Source of the DNA: Mucilaginibacter lappiensis
GTDB lineage: Bacteria; Bacteroidota; Bacteroidia; Sphingobacteriales; Sphingobacteriaceae
Assembly (NCBI RefSeq): GCF_900155965.1
Contig: NZ_FTMG01000008.1
Location: forward strand, 126,410 to 190,409
Length of the DNA stretch: 64,000 nt
Direction of reading: 5' to 3'
Position numbers and translations under genes: made by a program. Below, one piece after another: positions 10,059 to 19,260 of the stretch. Positions within the stretch are counted from its first letter, which is position 1. Each line of letters begins with the position of its first letter. The notes below the pieces were generated by a model. That model ran no database searches. It was given only the letters and a program-made list of their open reading frames with translations, and was not told the DNA's origin.

Positions 10059-10937
10059 ATGACCAAATCGGAACACAGTTTACCCGAAATAATTAAGGAT
10101 GTTGTAACCGTAATCATCGGGATATTATTTTGCGGTTTTGCCCTCAAAGGTTTTTTGGTCCCCAATAGCTTCTTCGACGGCGGTGTTACTGGTATATCGC
10201 TGTTGATACATGAATTGTATCATAAGAACATCGCATTTGTTATTGTAATAGCCAACATCCCATTCATTATCATGGGGATGTTCCAGGTTAATAAGACATT
10301 CGCGCTTAAAACTTTTGCCTGTGTGGTTGCATTAGGTATTTGTCTGCATTTTGTACCATACCCGGTTATTACGTCTGATAAGCTATTGGTATCCATATTT
10401 GGTGGGGTGTTTATGGGCTTGGGAGTGGGGCTGTCCATCCGTGGTGGCTGTGCATTGGATGGTATTGAAATACTGGCACTTTATACCTTAAAACGAAGCA
10501 GTTTTACCATCAGCGAGATCATCCTTGGCATTAATATTATCATCTTCTTAATCGCAGCCTTTAAGCTTGGGTTGCCAACAGCATTGTATTCGATCTTAAC
10601 CTACTATACCGCTTCCCGAACCATCAGCTTTGTGATTGATGGGCTAGAAGAGTACACGGCTGTGAACATCATATCTGGCCAAAGCGAGATCATCAAAGAA
10701 AAACTGGTGATGGAACTGGGTAGGGGTATTACCATTTACAAAGGCGAGCGGGGTTTCCTGAAAGAAAGCTTTGATGTACACCAGCCGGTTGATATTATCT
10801 TTACCGTAATAACCCGCTTTGAAGTACGCAGGCTAAAAAACCTGGTTCACAGCATTGATCCCAAGGCCTTCGTATTTACCAATAGCATTAAAGAAGCTGC
10901 TGGCGGTGTATTGAAGAAAAGAGTGAGGGAGCATTGA
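10059..10937 (+). CDS. YitT family membrane protein (DUF161/DUF2179)
   Basis: Inner membrane protein of 292 aa. The N-terminal two thirds hold five to six hydrophobic segments, with the family glycine-rich region SFFDGGVTGISLL near residue 35 and GGCALDGIEILALY near residue 130. The last 85 residues form the soluble DUF2179 domain (VTRFEVRRLKNLVHSIDPKAFVF). The molecular function of the family is not established. It lies directly after the HD gene and is convergent with the cyclase gene at 11031. Confidence 0.85.
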   Translation: MTKSEHSLPEIIKDVVTVIIGILFCGFALKGFLVPNSFFDGGVTGISLLIHELYHKNIAFVIVIANIPFIIMGMFQVNKTFALKTFACVVALGICLHFVPYPVITSDKLLVSIFGGVFMGLGVGLSIRGGCALDGIEILALYTLKRSSFTISEIILGINIIIFLIAAFKLGLPTALYSILTYYTASRTISFVIDGLEEYTAVNIISGQSEIIKEKLVMELGRGITIYKGERGFLKESFDVHQPVDIIFTVITRFEVRRLKNLVHSIDPKAFVFTNSIKEAAGGVLKKRVREH

Positions 10938-10941
10938 TTTG

Positions 10942-11030
10942 AAGTCAAAAATCAAAAGTCAAAAGTCAAAAAAATAAACCAAAAACTCTAGCCATAAGAG
11001 ACTTTTGGCTTAAGACTTTAAACTTAAGGC
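10942..11030. repeat. AAAAGTC-rich imperfect inverted repeat between convergent genes
   Basis: The left part repeats TCAAAA/AGTCAAAA several times (10942-10970). The right part carries complementary GACTTTTGG and GACTTTA motifs (about 11000-11018). It may fold into a hairpin that ends transcription of both convergent genes; there is no clean stem plus T run. Confidence 0.4.
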
Positions 11031-12074
11031 TTAAGAGACCACCTCGTATATCTCAACCGGTTTGGCTTTGTTTTTAAGGCTTACTTCGCCAATTTTATTA
11101 AACTCGAATGATTCCTTGGCTTTTTCGTAAACATCGTGGGTAACGATGATCTGGTTGGCTTGGGCAACCGATTGTAAGCGTTGTGCCAGGTTGACAGCAT
11201 CGCCTATTACGGTATAATCCAAGCGTTTCAAAGAGGCTGAGCCAATATTTCCTGAAATCATTTCGCCCGAATTGATACCTATAGAAACTTCGGGTTTAAA
11301 AGTTCTGTCGCCATAAACTATAGCTTCGGCAGCGTGCATTTTCTCTCTTACGGCAAGGGCTGCATCAATAGCACGGTCGAGGTGATATTCGCCCCTGAAA
11401 ACGGCCATCACGGCATCGCCCATGAATTTATCGATATGCCCGTTTTGCGCTATGATCTCTTTTACCATGGCATCAAACAGCTTGTTAACCAGGCCTACTA
11501 CCGTGTTGGCCGGCACGTGCTCTGAAATGGCGGTAAACCCGCATATATCAATGAATATAACGGTAGCGTCGATAGTTTCGTTGGAGAGCAGACTGGTTTC
11601 AAACTCCTTGTGGGTCATAAAGTTTAACACATTCTCATCAACATACATGCGCAATATGTTATTCTCCTTAATGGCCTGTAAGGTTTTTTTGAGTTCGATA
11701 ACGTGCAGCAGCGTTTTTTCAATGGTGATATCCAGATCTTCGAAATTAACGGGTTTAACCACAAAATCAAAAGCGCCACGGTTCATGGCGGTACGGATAT
11801 TATCCATATCGCTGTAGGCCGATACCATAACCGCCTTTAAGATAGGGTTGGCCTCGGGGAGTTTGGTAAGCAAGGTAAGCCCATCCATTTCGGGCATGTT
11901 GATGTCGCTTAAAACCACATCAATATCCGGCTGTTCGGCCAATTTTTTAAGGGCGTCAAAACCATTCTGGGCAAATACAAAATCAAATACCTTTTCTCTG
12001 ATCTTTTTCCTGAATTTCTGTTTGATGAGTAATTCCAGGTCCGATTCATCATCAACCACCAGTATCTTGGCCAT
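11031..12074 (-). CDS. Response regulator with class III adenylate cyclase output
   Basis: Cytoplasmic fusion of 347 aa. Residues 1-125 form a receiver with acidic pocket VVDDE, phospho-acceptor Asp57 (VLSDINMP) and switch Lys in FVVKPVNF. After a short coiled linker, about 165-347 form a class III nucleotidyl cyclase. Metal Asp residues lie in FIDICGFT and FMGDAVMAVF, with substrate-region motifs KFMGD and LDYTVIGDAVNLAQR. The Lys and Asp at the purine-binding positions fit ATP rather than GTP, so the product is probably cAMP (inference). The start codon overlaps the stop of the preceding regulator (TAATG), which suggests translational coupling. Confidence 0.9.
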   Translation of the reverse strand: MAKILVVDDESDLELLIKQKFRKKIREKVFDFVFAQNGFDALKKLAEQPDIDVVLSDINMPEMDGLTLLTKLPEANPILKAVMVSAYSDMDNIRTAMNRGAFDFVVKPVNFEDLDITIEKTLLHVIELKKTLQAIKENNILRMYVDENVLNFMTHKEFETSLLSNETIDATVIFIDICGFTAISEHVPANTVVGLVNKLFDAMVKEIIAQNGHIDKFMGDAVMAVFRGEYHLDRAIDAALAVREKMHAAEAIVYGDRTFKPEVSIGINSGEMISGNIGSASLKRLDYTVIGDAVNLAQRLQSVAQANQIIVTHDVYEKAKESFEFNKIGEVSLKNKAKPVEIYEVVS

Positions 12075-12451
12075 TATTGTTCTATATGTTTTAGTTTGTC
12101 TTTCAAATTATTAAAATCAAGGGGCTTAGTTAAAAAATCATTGGCACCCAGTTCCATGGATTGTCTGTAGTTCTCATCATCGCCATAAGCGGTTATCATC
12201 ATCACTACCGGTGGTGGTTTTTCGTAAGTGCTTCGGATGTTTTTCAGCAGCTCAAGTCCGCTCATGCCCGGCATATTAATATCTGATAAAATAAGGATCA
12301 CTTCAGAATGATTTTGTTCCAAATATCCCATGGCCTCTTCACCAGATAAGGCGAACGTAAAAGCCATTTCACCGCTTTTGATCTCTTTCCTAAAGCGCTG
12401 GGTAAACAATGGCTGCACATCGGCCTCATCATCAACAACAAGTATCTTCAA
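12074..12451 (-). CDS. CheY-like single-domain response regulator
   Basis: Receiver domain only, 125 aa. Acidic pocket VVDDEAD, phospho-acceptor Asp57 in LILSDINMPGMSG, conserved Thr in MMITAYGDD and Lys in FLTKPLDF are all present. With no output domain it would act by protein contact or as a phosphate relay. It is co-transcribed with the receiver-cyclase (1-bp overlap) and lies 175 bp downstream of the histidine kinase gene. The two receivers share several stretches (LSDINMP at the same position, KILVVDDE), consistent with duplication. Confidence 0.92.
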   Translation of the reverse strand: MKILVVDDEADVQPLFTQRFRKEIKSGEMAFTFALSGEEAMGYLEQNHSEVILILSDINMPGMSGLELLKNIRSTYEKPPPVVMMITAYGDDENYRQSMELGANDFLTKPLDFNNLKDKLKHIEQ

Positions 12452-12626
12452 TTTAATTATTCGTTAGTGGTTAATTTTACGCGGTGCTCATGAGTACTGC
12501 GTAGTTAGTGATTTAATTTAGTTAGTGAATTAGTAATTTTATGTCTGTGTGAAAAAATCATCGTAATATATTACTTACTCTTCTAGTCCTTGCTCTTTGT
12601 TCCCAAAATCCTTGCTCCCCAAAATT

Positions 12627-14006
12627 CTACCCGTTTGTAGGTATGATGATAGTAAATTTAGCAAACTCACCTTCCTGGGTTTCTACTTTTAGCTCACCAT
12701 TATGGGCTTTGGTTATGATATCATAGCTCATGGATAAACCCAGACCGGTTCCCTGCCCGGTAGGTTTGGTAGTAAAAAATGGCTGATATATTTTGTCCAG
12801 CACTTTTTGAGGGATACCTATGCCATTATCGCTTACCGTAATTTCCACCGCATTATGGCCATTGGCAAGCGTAACATGTTTGGTAGTTACATTTACCATG
12901 GGCTCGTAGCCTTCACCTTTCAGCCTTTTCTTTTCGGCTACCGAATAAAACGAATTGTTGTACAGGTTAAGCAATACCCGTCCCAGGTCCTGCGCCATCG
13001 CGTCAACATTGCCAATGTTTTCATCAAAACTGGTTCTCATGCCTGCATTAAATGATTTGTCCTTGGCTCGCAGCCCGTGATAGCTTAAACGTAAATACTC
13101 ATCGGCAAGGGCGTTGATATCTGTAGGCTCTTTCTTGCTGGTTGATGCGCGGGAATGCTGCAGCATGCCTTTCACGATGGCATCGGCACGTTTGCCATGC
13201 TGGTTTATTTTGGCCAGGTTTTGGGTAAGGTCATTGATGATGTCGTCCGCGTCTTCCTTAATCTCATCAGGCAATTTACTTAAAATATCCTCCTTAAGCT
13301 CATCCAGTAATTCAATACTAACCTCACTAAAGTTATTCACAAAGTTTAAAGGGTTTTGTATCTCATGAGCAATGCCAGCTGTAAGCTCGCCCAGGGATGC
13401 CATTTTTTCCTGTTGTACCAACTGGGCCTGCGTGCTTTTTAATTCGGCCAGGGTTTGTTGCAGTTCTTCTTTTTGTTGGGTAAGCTCCGCGGTACGCTGT
13501 TTAACCTCACTTTCCAGGGTAACTTTCCTGGCGGCCATCATGCGGTTCTGTTCTTCCTCGTTACGGCGCTTGGTACGCTCTATCTCCAATGCTTTGTTTT
13601 GCCTGCGATTGATGAACCACATGGCACAAAACCAAATTACCGCGAACCATATGGCGCTCTGAAAAACATTATCAAGATTCTCGTATAACTTGGGGAATAA
13701 ATACTCGCAGATAAAAGTAAGAAACCCAACTGCCACAATAGGGATCACCGCGTTAACAAGAGAGCGGCTTGATTTAAGTTCTTCTATCGTATAAGGCAAG
13801 GAAGCAACACCCGCTGCTAATGCAAAAGTAAGCAATTGAAAAATCCACCGGCTATCAAAGTTAAAGCTCATAGCCATAAGCGCAACTGCGGTACACATAG
13901 CATATAGCAGGTACTGTGACCATGGCGAATTTACACCATCACGCTTCAGGTTTTTACGCAGTTGTGTACATAATAAAAAGGTAATAAGCGCAGCAAATCC
14001 CGCCAT
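12627..14006 (-). CDS. Membrane-bound sensor histidine kinase
   Basis: 459 aa. The N-terminal 130 residues hold about five hydrophobic segments and no recognisable extracytoplasmic sensor. A coiled coil (about 135-205) follows, then the HisKA domain with His214 in GIAHEIQNPLNF and the catalytic HATPase domain (N box LLNLYNNSFYS, G1 VSDNGIGIP, G2 TGQGTGLGLSMS). The HisKA helix pair carries an Asp/Glu-rich insertion common in Bacteroidetes kinases. It should phosphorylate one or both receivers encoded downstream, linking an unknown membrane cue to cAMP (inference from gene order). Confidence 0.9.
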   Translation of the reverse strand: MAGFAALITFLLCTQLRKNLKRDGVNSPWSQYLLYAMCTAVALMAMSFNFDSRWIFQLLTFALAAGVASLPYTIEELKSSRSLVNAVIPIVAVGFLTFICEYLFPKLYENLDNVFQSAIWFAVIWFCAMWFINRRQNKALEIERTKRRNEEEQNRMMAARKVTLESEVKQRTAELTQQKEELQQTLAELKSTQAQLVQQEKMASLGELTAGIAHEIQNPLNFVNNFSEVSIELLDELKEDILSKLPDEIKEDADDIINDLTQNLAKINQHGKRADAIVKGMLQHSRASTSKKEPTDINALADEYLRLSYHGLRAKDKSFNAGMRTSFDENIGNVDAMAQDLGRVLLNLYNNSFYSVAEKKRLKGEGYEPMVNVTTKHVTLANGHNAVEITVSDNGIGIPQKVLDKIYQPFFTTKPTGQGTGLGLSMSYDIITKAHNGELKVETQEGEFAKFTIIIPTNG

Positions 14007-14343
14007 ATGTCAATTCAGTTAGTCCGGTTAATGTTAATGGTGATCAATTTTTAAAACTAAATATTTAATTTGAATATATTAAATGTATAGTCTGTTCATG
14101 TTATATTTTATTACATCGGCAGGCGGCTTCTTTATACGTAGTTGATGTTTGCCCGGTTATATTTTAAAATACCTCCGAAAAATACGGCAAGTTTTCAAAA
14201 TCCGTTTCTGCAGCTGTTTTATAAAAACAGCTGGATAGGGGCCGGATAAATAATTTCTTTTTTCGTGCCTTAAGGTATCGAAAATTTGAAAGAAAATACA
14301 TTATCTTAGCATTATGTTCATACAATAGAACAATTATAAACCC
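14007..14343. other. Divergent intergenic region with a compact hairpin
   Basis: 337 bp without a gene, separating the kinase (minus) from the beta-propeller gene (plus). It contains a tight hairpin at 14211-14233 (CAGCTGTTTT, 3-nt loop, AAAACAGCTG). TATCTTAG at 14302-14309 resembles a -7 element for the propeller gene, but the upstream TTTG at 14285 is only 13 nt away, shorter than usual. Nothing else was recognised. Confidence 0.4.
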
Positions 14344-15453
14344 ATGGAGAAATCGAGAAGAAATTTTATAAAGAATTCGGCCATTGCATCCGCCCTGGTT
14401 GCCGCCGCGCCTGCTAAAAGTTTTGCTATATTACATCAGGATATGAAACCAAACGACCAAACTATAGGCCAGGGAGAGTTTACCTACAAGGCCGATAAAA
14501 ACTGGGCCAAGATCAGCGTAAACAGTAATCCGCTGGCCAATTGCCACGAAATGGTACAGGACAGCAAAGGCCGCCTCATTATGCTGGGCGACCATACCCA
14601 TAACAACATCCTGATATTTGATAAATCGGGCAATTTGCTTGACTATTGGGGAACATCCTTGCCCGGAGGCCATGGTTTAAGTATCAGCAAAGAGGGCGGC
14701 GAAGACTTTTTATTGTTGACGGATTGCGGATGGGCCCAGGATAGAACAGGTAATAACTACGGTCAATCTGGCCAGGTATTGAAAACCACACTTGATGGTA
14801 AACTGATATTCGCCATAGGCCACCCGCGAACCATTGGTATTTATAAAGACGATGAACCTTTTAAACCCACCGAAACCGCTGTAGCTCCCAATGGCGATAT
14901 TTATGTGGCCGATGGTTATGGTTCCGATTATATTATCCATTACAATAGCAAAGGGCAATACATCAATCACTTTGGCGGCCACCATAATATCAATAAAGAT
15001 CATAACCTGGTGAATGCACATGGCGTAACAGTTGACATCCGCGATAAAAATAACCCAACACTGATATGTACCTCGCGCGAGGAGAATTGCTTTAAAGTAT
15101 TTACGCTGGACGGGAAATTCATCAAACGTATTGATATGCCGGGAATGTACGTATGCCGGGCGGTGATCAACGAGCAAAATATTTATGCTGGTGTATGCTG
15201 GTCGAAAGATGCGGCTGGGAAACGTTTTGATTACTCGGGATTTGTAACGGTGTTGGATGCGAAGGATAAAGTAGTGTCTAATCCGGGTGGTGCTGCTCCG
15301 GTTTATAAGAACGGGGTATTGCAGCAAACCCTACAATCGGTTAACCCGATTTTTCAGCATGGTCATGATGTTTGTGTTGACGAAGACAAAAATGTTTACG
15401 TATGCCAATGGAACGCTTACCATACTGCTCCGGTGAAATTGATCCGGGTGTAA
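14344..15453 (+). CDS. Tat-exported NHL/six-bladed beta-propeller protein
   Basis: 369 aa. It opens with a twin-arginine signal (SRRNFIKNSAIASALVAAAP, residues 4-23), so it is exported folded. The body is a repeated WD/NHL-like propeller with phrases such as DSKGRLIMLGDHTHNNILIF, PNGDIYVADGYGSDYI, HGVTVDIRD and DEDKNVYVCQWN. Such propellers occur in peptidylglycine-lyase-like and 6-phosphogluconolactonase-like proteins. The HGH/HGV/HGHD histidines could bind metal as in the lyase fold, but the catalytic activity is unproven. It is alone in its orientation, with a palindromic repeat after it. Confidence 0.75.
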   Translation: MEKSRRNFIKNSAIASALVAAAPAKSFAILHQDMKPNDQTIGQGEFTYKADKNWAKISVNSNPLANCHEMVQDSKGRLIMLGDHTHNNILIFDKSGNLLDYWGTSLPGGHGLSISKEGGEDFLLLTDCGWAQDRTGNNYGQSGQVLKTTLDGKLIFAIGHPRTIGIYKDDEPFKPTETAVAPNGDIYVADGYGSDYIIHYNSKGQYINHFGGHHNINKDHNLVNAHGVTVDIRDKNNPTLICTSREENCFKVFTLDGKFIKRIDMPGMYVCRAVINEQNIYAGVCWSKDAAGKRFDYSGFVTVLDAKDKVVSNPGGAAPVYKNGVLQQTLQSVNPIFQHGHDVCVDEDKNVYVCQWNAYHTAPVKLIRV

Positions 15454-15812
15454 ATGAGGTTTCATGGGGTGAGAGAGCTGTATCAGATTTAACACCTCCA
15501 ATTGTCATTCTGAGCGATAGCGAAGAATCTATTCTACGAGAAGCACAGTTCACGAATAGATGCTTCGTACCTCAGCATGACAAATCTTTTGTAATCACCT
15601 CCTGCCTCCATTGTAAAAATAGCGTTAATAATAGCCCGGCATACCATATAACCGGGCTAAATCATAAATTTGCTATCGTTTCCATTTATAATCCATCAAC
15701 ATCGTGTTTTAATCTATGTCGGGCAATCGGTGCCAGCTATATTTTTACAGTGTTTCGGTAAGCTGCGTTTATCCTTTTTTAATAAATTTAAGCAGACAAT
15801 AATCTACAGCCA
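15454..15812. other. Intergenic region with a dispersed palindrome and a second hairpin
   Basis: 359 bp. Bases 15504-15581 hold a GTCATTCTGAGC-type palindrome (listed separately). TAGCCCGG at 15633-15640 pairs with CCGGGCTA at 15653-15660; it is terminator-like but lacks a T run. The rest, up to the ATG at 15813, is AT-rich with no supported gene. Confidence 0.45.
15504..15581. repeat. Dispersed intergenic palindrome, GTCATnCTGAGC variant
   Basis: The left arm GTCATTCTGAGC, continuing to GAATCTATTC, is imperfectly complementary to the right arm ending CTCAGCATGAC. It shares arm wording with the element at 35235 and more loosely with those at 27237 and 37621, where CTGAGC is replaced by TGCGAGG. 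Confidence 0.6.
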
Positions 15813-16907
15813 ATGTTTGAGGAGTTTCTTTTATTACTTGAATCTGAAAAGGGTAAAATTGAAACGGTTTTAAAGCCGCATCTTGATGAAAAAATATTTA
15901 AACAGCTGGTGGGTGGTTTTTTTGACGAAACACAAAAGCGTTTTATTGCTTTTGCCTTTATGCCTATAAAGAGATCAATGTTTTATGAGTATGATTATCT
16001 TTTTGAACTCTCGACCAGTGGACATTCTGCGATTTATTTCTCAGCAGAAATACCGGATAAGACGAAAAAATACCTTGATCAAAACACTTTTCAGTATAAG
16101 TCAATTCAAGAGCTTATTGAAGAAGGACTATATCAAGGGCTTTTAATTACTTATACCGGCGAGTTTGATTTTGATGAATGGAATATCTTAAGGGATTGTT
16201 GTTTTTCGGATAGTGGGGATAAAAATAAATTGCTCAAAGGTAAGGTGGACGGGATCAAAGAAGGAGGATTAAAAGAGATTTTCTTTAATAGAACCAATAG
16301 CGTTTTCCAGGAAGCATTGGAGCATCATACAAAGCTGATGAGCTATGTGCAAACTAAAAATGAAGCTATTACCATACCTTCGGAATTAAAGCCTTTCGTT
16401 GGCCATTCAAACCTGGTAGCGTTGGTCAGGGCTGAGAAAAAGCAGAAACTAAATCTTGCATTTCAGGACTATATTAAAAAGGCTGTTTATCACCCTTTAA
16501 TTATTAGTCTCAAAACAAATTACCCGGATATATATGAAACTGTTTGGGGCTTTTATGGGAATGATTGCAATTTTTTAACCCCATCGCACCGACAATTCTG
16601 TTTAATGCTATTTATGGCGACATACAAACGCAAAAAGTCGTTACTGCAATTTTACTTTTACCATTTACAGGAAAACAAGCTATATAAATGGATATATTTT
16701 GAATTGCATCCGTACAAGGAAAAATTCGATTATGATCTTATTCAGAGAGTTTTTTCTCCAATATCGAAACTGGATAACATGGATTATATTCATGATCCAA
16801 GATGTAATTTTGATGACGACGACTTCTGGAACAATTTTGTGCTTAAAAAGAATAATGGAGAATATCAATATTTGATAGAATACAAAGCCACTATTTCAAC
16901 ACCTTAG
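15813..16907 (+). CDS. Hypothetical protein, 364 aa
   Basis: I do not recognise this protein. It has no signal peptide and no transmembrane segment and is rich in Lys, Phe, Tyr and Asp. A short helical start (EEFLLLLESEKGKI) precedes a mixed region with many aromatic residues. The C-terminal third carries FCLMLFMATYKRKK, LLQFYFYHLQENKLYKW and an acidic patch FDDDDFW. The ORF is long and complete with an ATG at 15813, and it ends 10 bp before the GH92 gene, so co-transcription is possible. Base composition looks more AT-rich than the glycosidase genes beside it. It is probably a cytoplasmic protein of lineage-restricted distribution. Confidence 0.6.
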   Translation: MFEEFLLLLESEKGKIETVLKPHLDEKIFKQLVGGFFDETQKRFIAFAFMPIKRSMFYEYDYLFELSTSGHSAIYFSAEIPDKTKKYLDQNTFQYKSIQELIEEGLYQGLLITYTGEFDFDEWNILRDCCFSDSGDKNKLLKGKVDGIKEGGLKEIFFNRTNSVFQEALEHHTKLMSYVQTKNEAITIPSELKPFVGHSNLVALVRAEKKQKLNLAFQDYIKKAVYHPLIISLKTNYPDIYETVWGFYGNDCNFLTPSHRQFCLMLFMATYKRKKSLLQFYFYHLQENKLYKWIYFELHPYKEKFDYDLIQRVFSPISKLDNMDYIHDPRCNFDDDDFWNNFVLKKNNGEYQYLIEYKATISTP

Positions 16908-16917
16908 TAAATAAAAC

Positions 16918-19239
16918 ATGCTCAAAAATAATATACTGAAAATTGTAGCTATCAGCCTGTCGTTATCTTTCCATGCGGCATTGTTTGCTCAGCAAAAACA
17001 ACTGGCCGACTATGTGAACCCCTTTATTGGTGCCAGTACAAATATGCAGTCGGCGGGTAACCCTGCGGGTTTGGGTAAAACTTTTCCGGGAGCTGCTGTT
17101 CCATTTGGGATGGTGCAGGTAAGTCCGAATACCATAACGGGTGGAGATAACGGACCGGGTTATAGCTATGAGCATAAAACCATAGAAGGTTTTGCACTTA
17201 CTCAAATGAGCGGCATTGGTTGGTATGGTGACCTGGGCAATTTTTTGGTGATGCCTACCACAGGGACATTAAAAACCAGTGCGGGTAAAGAGGGGCATCA
17301 CGATGGTTATCGTTCTTACTACGATAAAGCCAGCGAAAAAGCATCTGCAGGTTATTATTCAGTGATGCTGACTGATCATCAGATCAAATCAGAATTGACG
17401 GCTACGCCGCATTGCGGTATCATGCGGTTTACGTTTCCGCAAAACAGCGGTTCGCGGATCCAGATTGATTTGGCCCATCGTGTTGGCGGCACCTCGGTCA
17501 ATCAATATGTAAAAGTGGTTGACGACCATACCATACAGGGCTGGATAAAATGTACGCCCGAAGGCGGTGGCTGGGGTAATGGTGCCGGGCATGCTTTTTA
17601 CACGGTGTACTTTTATGCCCAGTTCAATAAATCCTTAAAAGAGTGCGGTGTATGGAGCGCTAACATCCCGCAGGGCCAAACCCGCAAACTGGAAGATATT
17701 GAAAGTGCCAAATATCAGGACATTATCGCACATGCTGCCATATTGCCAGGAACCAAAGAAAAGTTGGGTAAACACCTGGGCTTTTACACCGATTTTGACA
17801 CCAAAGCCAATGAACAGGTGATATTGAAAACAGGTATCTCTTACAACAGCATTGAGGGAGCAAAGAATAACCTGGAAACCGAAATTAAAGACTTTGATTT
17901 TGACAAAGTTCACCTGCAGGCTCGTGCCTTGTGGAATAAGGCTTTATCAAAAATACAGGTGACCGGTGGATCAACTGAAGACAAGTATAACTTTTACACC
18001 GCCATGTACCACACCATGATTGATCCGCGCACGTTTCAGGATGTGGATGGGAAATATCCCGGCGGCGATCTGAAACCTCACGTAGCTGATCATTTTACCA
18101 AACGAACCATTTTTAGCGGCTGGGATGTATTCCGCAGTCAGATGCCGCTGCAAACCCTTATTAATCCTGGTTTGGTGAACGATCTCATTAATTCGCAGGT
18201 TACGCTGGCTACCGAGAACGGTTCTCACTTTTTTGATCGCTGGGAGTTGCTGAACGCCTACAGCGGATGTATGATTGGTAGTCCGTCCATATCTGTTATT
18301 GCAGATGCTTACGCCAAAGGCATCCGCGGTTATGATGTTAATAAGGCCTATGAGTATAGTGTGAATACCAATGCTAAAGATGGTAATGGACAACGTGGTT
18401 TTACCACGGGTGGCAACAGCATATCCGGCACGTTGGAGTATGCTTATTTTGATTGGTGTATAGCCCAACTGGCTAAATCGCTTGGTAAAAAAGAGGATGC
18501 TGCTAAGTACGAAGAAAAAGCCCTGGCTTATAAAAATGTATGGGATAAAGATAAAAACTGGTTCCGCCCGAAAGATAATAATGGCGACTGGCAGCAATGG
18601 CCTGCAGCTGGCAGGTTGCAGCAGGGCTATGGTACGGTAGAAAGCAATCCCTATCAACAAGGCTGGTTTGTTCCGCAGGATGTGCCGGGTTTGGCCAAAC
18701 TGTTGGGTGGCAATGAAAAAGCCATTGCCGATCTGACCAACTTTTTTGAAAAGGCCCCTGCTAATTTGCTTTGGAACGATTATTACAATCATGCCAACGA
18801 ACCGGTACATCATGTGCCATTTTTATTTAACCGTTTAGGTGCTCCATGGCTTACCCAAAAATGGACAAGGATCATCTGCCAGCGCGCCTATCACAACAAG
18901 GTTGAAGGATTAGTAGGTAACGAAGATGTGGGCCAAATGTCGGCCTGGTATGTGCTGGCAGCAAGCGGTATAGCCCAGGTTTGCCCCGGAGATATGCGCT
19001 ATGAGATCACCAGCCCGGTATTTAGTAGAGTGAAAATTAACCTGGATTCTAAATATGCCAAAGGAAAAGTGTTTACCATTTTAGCCAAAAATAATTCGGC
19101 GGCCAATGTATATACCCAAAGCGCTACTCTGAACGGTAGACCATATCATCATTGTTATCTGGATTATGCCGCTATTGCATCAGGTGCGACTTTAGAGTTG
19201 GTGATGGGGCCTAAGCCTAATAAGTCCTGGGGAAAGTAA
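16918..19239 (+). CDS. GH92 family alpha-mannosidase, secreted
   Basis: 773 aa with an N-terminal signal peptide (hydrophobic core to about residue 24, ALFAQ). GH92 signatures run the whole length: LADYVNPFIG, FPGAAVPFGMVQVSP, GPGYSYEHKTIEGFALTQMSG near the N-terminus; YTAMYHTMIDPRTF; TIFSGWDVFRSQMPL; and the C-terminal GLVGNEDVGQMSAWYVL, whose acidic residues include the general acid. Family members are calcium-dependent exo-acting alpha-mannosidases, mostly on N-glycans. It ends 21 bp before the convergent AraC gene. Its place beside fucosidases suggests a mannose- and fucose-bearing glycan as substrate (inference). Confidence 0.93.
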   Translation: MLKNNILKIVAISLSLSFHAALFAQQKQLADYVNPFIGASTNMQSAGNPAGLGKTFPGAAVPFGMVQVSPNTITGGDNGPGYSYEHKTIEGFALTQMSGIGWYGDLGNFLVMPTTGTLKTSAGKEGHHDGYRSYYDKASEKASAGYYSVMLTDHQIKSELTATPHCGIMRFTFPQNSGSRIQIDLAHRVGGTSVNQYVKVVDDHTIQGWIKCTPEGGGWGNGAGHAFYTVYFYAQFNKSLKECGVWSANIPQGQTRKLEDIESAKYQDIIAHAAILPGTKEKLGKHLGFYTDFDTKANEQVILKTGISYNSIEGAKNNLETEIKDFDFDKVHLQARALWNKALSKIQVTGGSTEDKYNFYTAMYHTMIDPRTFQDVDGKYPGGDLKPHVADHFTKRTIFSGWDVFRSQMPLQTLINPGLVNDLINSQVTLATENGSHFFDRWELLNAYSGCMIGSPSISVIADAYAKGIRGYDVNKAYEYSVNTNAKDGNGQRGFTTGGNSISGTLEYAYFDWCIAQLAKSLGKKEDAAKYEEKALAYKNVWDKDKNWFRPKDNNGDWQQWPAAGRLQQGYGTVESNPYQQGWFVPQDVPGLAKLLGGNEKAIADLTNFFEKAPANLLWNDYYNHANEPVHHVPFLFNRLGAPWLTQKWTRIICQRAYHNKVEGLVGNEDVGQMSAWYVLAASGIAQVCPGDMRYEITSPVFSRVKINLDSKYAKGKVFTILAKNNSAANVYTQSATLNGRPYHHCYLDYAAIASGATLELVMGPKPNKSWGK

Positions 19240-19260
19240 AGGAGGTATTTATTAACCTTG

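Noticed and set aside
14710..15327. 205-codon open frame on the minus strand
   Set aside because: Antisense to the Tat-exported propeller, whose repeats are continuous here; the composition is unlike a real protein.
15402..15761. 119-codon open frame on the plus strand
   Set aside because: It starts inside the propeller gene in another frame and continues through a palindromic repeat.
17971..18813. 280-codon open frame on the minus strand
   Set aside because: It lies wholly inside the GH92 gene in antisense, has no family features, and GH92 motifs run through the same bases.
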